39,309 nucleotides of DNA from Desulfurellales bacterium (lineage in GTDB: Bacteria; Campylobacterota_A; Desulfurellia; Desulfurellales; Hippeaceae), in the NCBI GenBank assembly GCA_027045065.1, contig JALUBE010000026.1, positions 1-39,309 on the forward strand. Reading direction: 5' to 3'. Position 1 is the first letter of the stretch; each line of letters opens with the position of its first letter. This document shows, piece after piece, positions 32,376 through 39,309 of this stretch. A program made the position numbers and the translations under genes. A model generated the notes under the pieces. That model did not search any database, was not told the origin of the DNA, and was given only the letters and a program-made list of their open reading frames with translations.

Positions 32376-32984
32376 TCAATCCTCTATTACAGAAAAGATA
32401 TTGGCTAAAAGCAATCTCTCATTTAGATTAAACTCCCTGTAGATTTTGAAAAACTCCATAAATGCACGTACCTTCTCAGGCTTAGCCTTCTTAGAATAAT
32501 AGCTAACCAAAAACCTAAGCACGTTAAGTATATCAGTTTTGTCAGATAAAGAAAACAGAAACCTCAGTATCGCTTCTTTATCCTGTTCTCCCAAAGCCCT
32601 TTTAAAGTCTTCATCGATATATAATTTTCTTTTTAACCTAACAATCTGAGCTCTTGAGTATATTGTATCCAACAGGTTCTCAGTCTTATAAAACGCAAAA
32701 TATACGCCCTCTTTGGGCTCTTCGGTTAACTTAAGAAGGGCATTTTGTGCATCAAAACTCAAATCGCCTATCACAAAACCGACTTTATAATCTTTTTCTA
32801 TTTCCGATTCTTCCTTTATCTTTCTCACATCATCTATCTTTAGTGGATCGAAGTGGAATATGTTCCCCCCATTTACACCCAAAGACATAAGAAAATTAAT
32901 TGCATCCTCTCTATCTCCATTTTCAAGGACAAACGTGGAAAACTTAGAAAACTTTTCATGAATATCGATTAAAGGCTCTCCCAT
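32376..32984 (-). CDS. holB: DNA polymerase III subunit delta' (short HolB-like)
   Basis: 202 aa; VGFVIGDLSFDAQNALLKLTEEPKEGVYFAFYKTENLLDTIYSRAQIVRLKR; adjacent to tmk. Confidence 0.78.
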   Translation of the reverse strand: MGEPLIDIHEKFSKFSTFVLENGDREDAINFLMSLGVNGGNIFHFDPLKIDDVRKIKEESEIEKDYKVGFVIGDLSFDAQNALLKLTEEPKEGVYFAFYKTENLLDTIYSRAQIVRLKRKLYIDEDFKRALGEQDKEAILRFLFSLSDKTDILNVLRFLVSYYSKKAKPEKVRAFMEFFKIYREFNLNERLLLANIFSVIED

Positions 32985-33574
32985 ATCCTTAGCACTTCCC
33001 CAAAGACTTCCTCTTTTTTCCTCTTGCCATCTATCAAAAAAAACCGGTCGTTTCTCTTTGCAAGCTCACGATAACCCTCTCTTACCCTATAAAAAAAATC
33101 TCTCGGTTTGGACTCAATCACATCCCTTTTGCCTACCCTCTCATTCATCGTTTCCAAATCTACATCAAAACAAAAAACTATGTCGGGCTTTAAACCGTCT
33201 GTGGAAAATAGGTTCAATTTTTCCAGAAAATCTATATCCAAACCTTCGCCAAAACCCTGATAGGCAATTGTTGAGTACATACATCTATCGCTAACCACGA
33301 TGCAACCTTTCTCGAGTTTACTCTTTATTTCTCTCGCATTTTCAGCCCTATCCGCCAAAAAGAGGAACAATTCCGCCCTTTTTGACCAACGGTAATTGAG
33401 CAATAAATCCCTAATTTTGTCCGTTGAACCTCCCGGCTCCTTTGTCAAAAAGACACAAAAACCCTTATTTTCCAAATAATCGGTAAATAACTTGGCCTGA
33501 GTTGATTTGCCGCACCCATCAATTCCCTCAAAGGCTATATACCTAAAGGAGTTCTTTTGATTTCTTGGGGGCAT
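32969..33574 (-). CDS. tmk: Thymidylate kinase
   Basis: 201 aa; YIAFEGIDGCGKSTQAKLF, TKEPGGSTDKIRDLLL, SDRCMYSTIAYQG. Confidence 0.96.
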   Translation of the reverse strand: MPPRNQKNSFRYIAFEGIDGCGKSTQAKLFTDYLENKGFCVFLTKEPGGSTDKIRDLLLNYRWSKRAELFLFLADRAENAREIKSKLEKGCIVVSDRCMYSTIAYQGFGEGLDIDFLEKLNLFSTDGLKPDIVFCFDVDLETMNERVGKRDVIESKPRDFFYRVREGYRELAKRNDRFFLIDGKRKKEEVFGEVLRIWESL

Positions 33575-34502
33575 AGATGGCTTTTCCTATTATCTTTATC
33601 ATGTCACTCCAACCCGTGTTTTCGTCAATTTTGGCATCAACAACGGGTTGCATCCTCGAATCCAACATATCTATGAGGTGCAAAAGCACCGCCTCTTTTG
33701 TCTTGGGTTTTTTGGGTGAACCGTACTCGTATTCACCGTGATGGCTCAAAATACAGTGCAAAAGATTAATCCTCGTCTCTTCTTTCAACAGGTTCAGCTC
33801 CTTTATCTTGTTCTGTATCACCGTATAACCAATGATTATGTGACCTAAGAGTTTACCCTCTGTTGTGTAGTTGAACGTCACAGGGTCAAGCTCATAGACC
33901 TTGCCAATATCGTGTAAAAGAGCCGCTGTAACCAAAAGATCCCTGTCAATGTCTTCGTAGTTTTCAGCCAACATGCTTGCAATCCTTGCAACAGAAACGG
34001 TATGCTCAAGTAAGCCACCAACGTATGCATGGTGCATGGATTTAGCAGCAGGAGCATGAACAAACTTCTCATAAAACTTCTCATCTGTGAAGATCTCTTC
34101 GAGCAACTTCCTCAAACCGGAGTGTTTCACACTATCAATCAAACCCAAAAGCTCTTCTTCCAACTCTCCAATGTTCTTATTTGTGGACGGCAAAAACGCC
34201 TTCTTGTCAACATCTTCTTCGTCCAACCTCTCCAAATCCTTGATAATCACCTGCCAATTGTCATTATAATAGTTACTCTCACCGGTAATCTTAACAAAAT
34301 CTCCAGCTTCAAACCTATCTTTCAGATGAATCAGATTATTCCAAATCTTGGCATCAATAATACCACTTCTGTCTTTTAGTTTTAACCCAACGTACTCATC
34401 ACCGTTTCTTGCCTTCAATATGTGTTTTTCTGAAACCAAGAACGTCTCATTTTCTATCTTCTTTATCTTTCTCTTTTTAATGGCCTCTATGCAGTCATAC
34501 AT
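33543..34502 (-). CDS. OB-fold + HD domain protein, YhaM-like 3'-5' exoribonuclease
   Basis: 319 aa; N-terminal OB-like DRSGIIDAKIWNN, then HHAYVGGLLEHTVSVARIA, LLHDIGKVYEL, ILSHHGEYEYGSPKKPKTKEAVLLHLIDMLDSR. Confidence 0.88.
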   Translation of the reverse strand: MYDCIEAIKKRKIKKIENETFLVSEKHILKARNGDEYVGLKLKDRSGIIDAKIWNNLIHLKDRFEAGDFVKITGESNYYNDNWQVIIKDLERLDEEDVDKKAFLPSTNKNIGELEEELLGLIDSVKHSGLRKLLEEIFTDEKFYEKFVHAPAAKSMHHAYVGGLLEHTVSVARIASMLAENYEDIDRDLLVTAALLHDIGKVYELDPVTFNYTTEGKLLGHIIIGYTVIQNKIKELNLLKEETRINLLHCILSHHGEYEYGSPKKPKTKEAVLLHLIDMLDSRMQPVVDAKIDENTGWSDMIKIIGKAIYAPKKSKELL

Positions 34503-34566
34503 CTTCTTCTCCTCCCAAACAGCAATCTAAAGATATATAAAACGCTTGAGCTTTTCAAGAAACTTC

Positions 34567-34594
34567 TTGCTAAAAAATATTTTTTTTGTATAGT
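34567..34594 (+). promoter_or_regulatory. Putative sigma70 promoter for the surA-like operon
   Basis: TTGCTA (34567-34572), 16 nt spacer, TATAGT (34589-34594). Confidence 0.4.
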
Positions 34595-34636
34595 TATCAT
34601 GATTGTGTAGTATGTGGTAAGGTGTAGGAGTTGATG

Positions 34637-35497
34637 ATGTTAAGGAAAGTATTAGTTTTTACAATAAGCTTCGTGGTTATTTTAAGCTTAAACGCATTCA
34701 GTTCAAAACTGATCGACAAGATTGTAGCAACGGTTAACGGAACACCCATAACGATGTATGAACTGAAAAACATAGCGCCCCTTTACAAGGCAAAATCTGT
34801 CAAGCAACTTCTAAATGAGGTCATTAACGATACCATCATAGAGCAGTACGCCCAAAATGTTGGCATCACTGTAAGCGATGACAAGGTTGAAGAATACTTG
34901 AAAAACATAGCAAGTAAGAACAACCTGACAGTGGATGAGTTTTTAGAAAAATTAAAGGATGCAGGCATAGACTTAGAAGAATACAAAAAGGGTGTAAAGC
35001 TCATGCTCTACAGATTCACCTTCGCACGTAGGGTATTCTTACCCAGTGTGACAGTAACAAAAAAGGATATTGAGCGCTATTACAAACTCCACAAAGACGA
35101 ATTTGTAAATTCTAACAAGGTTGCGATTTTAAGCATCATATCGCTAAAGGATCTAAACACAGCCCAAAAGGTCTACAAAAAACTGTTAAGCGGTGCAAAA
35201 TTTGAGGATATGATGAAAAAGTACTCTCTTAACAAAAACCCAGAAAGGGAGATACCTTTAGCGGCATTGAACCCATACTTGCAAAACAAGATCTTGAGTT
35301 TAAAGAAGGGTCAATTTACGAACATAATAGAGTCAGACGGTAAATACTACATCGTAAGGCTATTGGACATAAAAGAGGGAGGCAACATAGATACACAGAT
35401 AAAAAATATACTAATCGAAAAGCAAATTGATAAAAAACTCACAAGCTGGCTCAAGATGATTAGAGCGAGGTCCGACATAGAGTTGTTTCTTAAATGA
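34637..35497 (+). CDS. SurA-like periplasmic peptidyl-prolyl isomerase/chaperone
   Basis: Signal peptide; IDKIVATVNGTPITMYEL; parvulin-like C-terminal region; exact start among adjacent ATGs uncertain. Confidence 0.82.
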   Translation: MLRKVLVFTISFVVILSLNAFSSKLIDKIVATVNGTPITMYELKNIAPLYKAKSVKQLLNEVINDTIIEQYAQNVGITVSDDKVEEYLKNIASKNNLTVDEFLEKLKDAGIDLEEYKKGVKLMLYRFTFARRVFLPSVTVTKKDIERYYKLHKDEFVNSNKVAILSIISLKDLNTAQKVYKKLLSGAKFEDMMKKYSLNKNPEREIPLAALNPYLQNKILSLKKGQFTNIIESDGKYYIVRLLDIKEGGNIDTQIKNILIEKQIDKKLTSWLKMIRARSDIELFLK

Positions 35498-35754
35498 GAC
35501 TGGATCAATTCCTTAAAGAATCGAGGATAATAAAGCGCAGGACACTGGCAAAGCAGATGTGCGACGAAGGGTTTGTGTTTGTAAACGGAAAGCAGGCAAA
35601 ACCTTCATACGAGGTAAAAATCGGCGACGAGATTGAGATATATTTCAAACAAAAGAAGATGAAATATGCCGTTTTGGGAATACCTAACAAGGGGACGAGA
35701 AAAAACATTGCTTCCAACTACTACACTTTGATAGGTGAGGAGTACTATGAATAG
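35494..35754 (+). CDS. S4 domain RNA-binding protein (Hsp15/RNA-binding S4 family)
   Basis: 86 aa; MRLDQFLKESRIIKRRTLAKQMCDEGFVFVNGKQAKPSYEVKIGDEIEIYF; ATGA overlap with upstream gene. Confidence 0.92.
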   Translation: MRLDQFLKESRIIKRRTLAKQMCDEGFVFVNGKQAKPSYEVKIGDEIEIYFKQKKMKYAVLGIPNKGTRKNIASNYYTLIGEEYYE

Positions 35755-36757
35755 ACCGTTTATTGGAGTTAGCATGGGAGATCCCGCTGGTATTGGCCCA
35801 GAGGTCATTCTTAAGCACCTCATTTACGAGCCATCATCCAAATACAAGTTAGTCGTGTTTGGCTCTCCAGACGTATTTGAGTATTACCTTGATCTTTTCA
35901 ACCTTGCAATGCAGATAAATGTCATAGACAAATCTGAAAATATAGGGAAAAACTACAAAGACGGGGAACTAAACATAGTCAAGGTAGATGATTTTAAAAT
36001 CGAAGACCTTACGATCGGCAAGGTAAACGCAAAATGTGGTGATATAGCTTACAAAAGCTTCGTGGAGACAGTGGAAGCTGCAAAAAAAGATCAAATTTGC
36101 GCCATTGTCACAGCACCGTTTAACAAAGAGGCTGTAAACCTCGCTGGGCATAAATACACCGGTCATACAGAGATATTGGCAGAGCTTACAAATACAAAAG
36201 ACTATGTCATGATGCTTGCCGCGAAACGATTTAGAATAGCACTCGTAACCACACACGTTCCTTTAAAGGATGTGCCAAAGCTCATAACGAAGGAGAGAGT
36301 TTTAAAAACCATAAGGATTACAAGTAGAGACCTCAATAGGTGGTTCGGCATCAACAATCCAAGGATAGCCGTTGCAAGCCTAAACCCCCATAACTCAGAA
36401 GGCGGTCTAATGGGCGATGAGGAAGAGAAGGAAATACTGCCTGCAATAAAACAGGCAAGGAGCGAAGGCATTAACGTCGAGGGAACATTCTCGGCAGATA
36501 CAATATTCGTGAGGGAAAAGCGCAGCAAATACGATTGCTTTGTCACAATGTATCACGATCAAGGTCTGTCTGTTTTGAAAGCATTGTACTTCGATTCAAG
36601 CGTAAACATTACCTTGGGAATACCCATTATTCGAACATCACCGGATCATGGAACGGCCTTCGATATTGCAGGCAAGTTCATAGCAAACCATAAAAGTTTC
36701 ACAGAGGCTATCAGACAGGCTTACAGAATGGCTCGATGGAAGCAAAGAAAAGCTTAG
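35747..36757 (+). CDS. pdxA: 4-hydroxythreonine-4-phosphate dehydrogenase
   Basis: GVSMGDPAGIGPEVI, TAPFNKEAVNLAGHKYTGHTEILAELT, MYHDQGLSVLKAL, RTSPDHGTAFDIAGK; start at MNRPFIG. Confidence 0.97.
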   Translation: MNRPFIGVSMGDPAGIGPEVILKHLIYEPSSKYKLVVFGSPDVFEYYLDLFNLAMQINVIDKSENIGKNYKDGELNIVKVDDFKIEDLTIGKVNAKCGDIAYKSFVETVEAAKKDQICAIVTAPFNKEAVNLAGHKYTGHTEILAELTNTKDYVMMLAAKRFRIALVTTHVPLKDVPKLITKERVLKTIRITSRDLNRWFGINNPRIAVASLNPHNSEGGLMGDEEEKEILPAIKQARSEGINVEGTFSADTIFVREKRSKYDCFVTMYHDQGLSVLKALYFDSSVNITLGIPIIRTSPDHGTAFDIAGKFIANHKSFTEAIRQAYRMARWKQRKA

Positions 36758-37464
36758 GTCAGCATTTTCTGATTAACGAATCCGTTGCAGAGCGCATTGC
36801 ATCTTTTTTGAGAAACGATGACGTTGTAATTGAGATTGGGGGTGGAAAGGGAGCGTTAACGGAAAAGCTGTTAAACCTAAAGAAACCAAAACTTTTAGTT
36901 GTTGAGATAGATGATTATATGATTGAACTTTTAAAAGCTAAATTTAGAGAAAGCAAGAATTTTCATTTAGTAAAAGGCGATGGTAAGGATATAAAAGTAA
37001 GAACAGAGTGTGCCGTTTGCGGCAATCTCCCATACAACACAGCAAAAGCAATTATAAAGAATTTTGTTTTTCAGTACAACTTCGTTAAAAAGATGGTGTT
37101 TATGGTACAAAAAGAGGTTGCACAAACAATAACGGCAAGGAGTGGAAGTAGGAACTTTGGTAAATTTACGGTGCTGTGTCAATTGTACTACTACACAGCA
37201 AAGCTATTTGACGTATATCCTGGCTCTTTCAAACCAAAACCAAAGGTTGTATCAACCGTTGTGGAATTTAAAAGAAAAGACACGTTTTTAAATGTAAACA
37301 AGGACTTCTTTAAATTTTTAGATATACTCTTTAGCCATCCCAGAAAAACGGTAAAAAATAACCTCAATATGGATTTGGAGAGCAATATATCAAATAAAAG
37401 ACCATCGGATCTTACAATAGAAGAAATTTACACAATTTGGAGAGCAAAATGGCAGATGCAGTAA
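36736..37464 (+). CDS. rsmA: 16S rRNA (adenine1518-N6/adenine1519-N6)-dimethyltransferase
   Basis: 242 aa; KKSLGQHFLINESVAERI, VIEIGGGKGALTEKLL, GNLPYNTAKAII, PGSFKPKPKVVSTVVEF. Confidence 0.97.
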   Translation: MEAKKSLGQHFLINESVAERIASFLRNDDVVIEIGGGKGALTEKLLNLKKPKLLVVEIDDYMIELLKAKFRESKNFHLVKGDGKDIKVRTECAVCGNLPYNTAKAIIKNFVFQYNFVKKMVFMVQKEVAQTITARSGSRNFGKFTVLCQLYYYTAKLFDVYPGSFKPKPKVVSTVVEFKRKDTFLNVNKDFFKFLDILFSHPRKTVKNNLNMDLESNISNKRPSDLTIEEIYTIWRAKWQMQ

Positions 37465-39104
37465 GGATAGCAGCTTTGGGTGGACTGGACGAGATTGGCA
37501 TAAACTCAACAATTTTTGAAACAGATAAGGATTTGATTTTAATCGATGCGGGTTTGATGTTCCCCGAAGAAGACATGCTGGGCGTGGACATTGTTATACC
37601 CGACTTCAGTTATGTTTATGAAAACAAGGACAAATTTAGAGCGCTGGTTGTAACACACGCCCATGAAGACCACGTTGGCGCCATACCGTATCTTCTGCAA
37701 AACGTGAATGTACCCATATACGGAACAAAACTAACATTGGGTTTGATAAGGGCAAAATTAAAGGAATTTGGCCTGGAAAATACCAAAATGGTGGAGATAG
37801 AACCATCTAAGAAATTCAGAATCGGAGATTTTGAAATAGAACCCATCAGAACCACGCACTCCATCGTGGATGGTGTAGGCTTTGCCATAAACACAGATGT
37901 GGGCACGATCATACATACAGGCGATTTTAAAATAGACCAAACACCTGTAGACGGAAAGCCATTTGACCTTTTGAAATTTTCTGAATACGGATCAAGGGGC
38001 GTAAAATTGCTATTGAGCGACAGCACAAATGCAGGTGTAAGAGGTTTTACAGGCTCAGAAACAGAGATAAAAAAGGGACTCTTTGATATATTTTCAAACG
38101 CCAAAGGAAGAATCCTTCTTGTAACATTCGCTTCAAACATCCATAGATTGCAACAGGTCATAAACACTGCCTTGGAAACGGACAGGAAGGTATGTGTAAC
38201 GGGGAAAAGTATGCTTCAAAATGCATCAATCGCCTTAGAGTTAGGCTACCTAAAGACACCAAACGGTATATTGATAACAGAAGATGAACTTTACAAATAC
38301 CCCGACAACAAAATAGTTATAGTTACCACGGGCTCACAAGGGGAACCAATGAGCGGTCTTTCAAGAATTGCACTGGGAGAACACAAAAGGATACATATAA
38401 AACCCACAGATACAGTTGTCATCTCAGCAAAAGCCATACCGGGCAACGAAAGGGCTATTTTAAAGATAATAAACACACTATCAAGAAAGGGTGCGGACGT
38501 CTTTTATGAGGGCAATTCCAATGTTCATGTCTCGGGTCATGCATCGCAGGAAGAACTGAAATTGATGATTAATATGGTTAGACCAGAGTACTTCATACCA
38601 ATTCACGGCGAATACATGATGAGGAGACAACACGCAAAGATAGCGATGAACTTGGGCATAAAACCGGAAAATATATTCACAATAGACAACGGTGACGTTT
38701 TAGAGCTCAGAAAGGATTCTGCAAAGGTTGTGGACAAAATTAGAACTGGTCGAGTTTTCGTCGATGGAAAGGGTGTAGGAGATGTTGAGGATATAGTGAT
38801 AAGGGATAGAATTAAGTTATCAACGGACGGCTTTCTCGTTATTGTTGTTACTATTAGTAGCACAACTGGTGAATTGCTTAGCAACCCAGAGATAATCACA
38901 AAAGGGTTGTTGTATGAAGAAAAGCACCAAAAATTATTGCACGAAGCCACGATGATGGTTAAAAACCTCATAAATCAATCGAACATAGATTTAAGAACAG
39001 ATTCGTATGAGATAAAAAAGAAGATAAGAAAGGCGATGAACAAGTTTTTGTTTAAAAAACTCATGAGAAGCCCTATGGTTTTACCTATAATCATGGAGAT
39101 ATGA
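37449..39104 (+). CDS. rnj: Ribonuclease J
   Basis: Metallo-beta-lactamase/beta-CASP; VVTHAHEDHVGAIPYLL, IHTGDFKIDQTPVDG, TTGSQGEPMSGLSRIA, HVSGHASQEELKLMINMVRPEYFIPIHGEY; start may be 37437 or 37449. Confidence 0.96.
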   Translation: MADAVRIAALGGLDEIGINSTIFETDKDLILIDAGLMFPEEDMLGVDIVIPDFSYVYENKDKFRALVVTHAHEDHVGAIPYLLQNVNVPIYGTKLTLGLIRAKLKEFGLENTKMVEIEPSKKFRIGDFEIEPIRTTHSIVDGVGFAINTDVGTIIHTGDFKIDQTPVDGKPFDLLKFSEYGSRGVKLLLSDSTNAGVRGFTGSETEIKKGLFDIFSNAKGRILLVTFASNIHRLQQVINTALETDRKVCVTGKSMLQNASIALELGYLKTPNGILITEDELYKYPDNKIVIVTTGSQGEPMSGLSRIALGEHKRIHIKPTDTVVISAKAIPGNERAILKIINTLSRKGADVFYEGNSNVHVSGHASQEELKLMINMVRPEYFIPIHGEYMMRRQHAKIAMNLGIKPENIFTIDNGDVLELRKDSAKVVDKIRTGRVFVDGKGVGDVEDIVIRDRIKLSTDGFLVIVVTISSTTGELLSNPEIITKGLLYEEKHQKLLHEATMMVKNLINQSNIDLRTDSYEIKKKIRKAMNKFLFKKLMRSPMVLPIIMEI

Positions 39105-39309
39105 TGAGAAAAATTGGGTCTTTTGGACTGTTTTTGATATTTATAGCTACAATTATTCTTTTGTCTTTAATATCCTATAACTTCAATGATGTATTCTACC
39201 CTCACAAACACATCTCAAATTTCATTGGCATGTTAGGTGTCTATGTGTCGTTTTTTCTGTTAAATAGGTTTGGTGTACTGGGTTACTCCGTTCCAATATT
39301 CCTGCTTTT
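39101..39309 (+). CDS. N-terminus of a membrane protein, probably FtsK/SpoIIIE (truncated by window end)
   Basis: My translation MMRKIGSFGLFLIFIATIILLSLISYNFNDVFYPHKHISNFIGMLGVYVSFFLLNRFGVLGYSVPIFLL resembles the FtsK N-terminal TM region; ATGATG overlaps the rnj stop. Confidence 0.55.
   Translation, partial: MMRKIGSFGLFLIFIATIILLSLISYNFNDVFYPHKHISNFIGMLGVYVSFFLLNRFGVLGYSVPIFLL

Noticed and set aside
32376-32984. holB as a truncated pseudogene because of its 202 aa length
   Set aside because: Short delta' proteins occur in Campylobacterota-like genomes; the reading frame is intact and sits between tmk and ricT as expected.
37616-38167. 183 aa minus-strand ORF inside rnj
   Set aside because: Antisense to RNase J catalytic domain; shadow ORF.

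Overview
The window is a compact, gene-dense bacterial chromosome segment with AT-rich intergenic spacers. It has no recognisable tRNA or rRNA genes, CRISPR arrays, IS elements or prophage. Gene content (minimal ~200 aa HolB, RNase J, RicT/PSP1, KsgA, HisZ, Pnp, PyrG) suggests a sulfur-metabolising or thermophilic lineage, possibly Campylobacterota/Desulfurellales such as Hippea or Desulfurella. That taxonomic guess is inference only. Housekeeping blocks are cobT; holA-pyrG; rpsO-pnp-M16 peptidase-class V aminotransferase-hisZ-purA-HIT-aroQ; metG-ricT-holB-tmk-HD exonuclease; and surA-like-S4-pdxA-rsmA-rnj-ftsK-like (truncated). The central accessory region (~12.5-29.7 kb) contains a SUMF1-fold lipoprotein/secreted-type protein, a PAS-PAS-GGDEF protein, a three-gene sugar/nonulosonate-like cassette, a two-gene proline catabolic unit with an ALDH4A1-type P5C dehydrogenase, a two-gene unit pairing a serine palmitoyltransferase-like enzyme with a large GNAT acyltransferase (candidate sphingoid-base/ceramide module), a degenerate HD-GYP protein with a possible PilZ tail, and a five-gene Liv-type ABC transporter. 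The best candidate for an under-described system is the SPT-like + GNAT pair.
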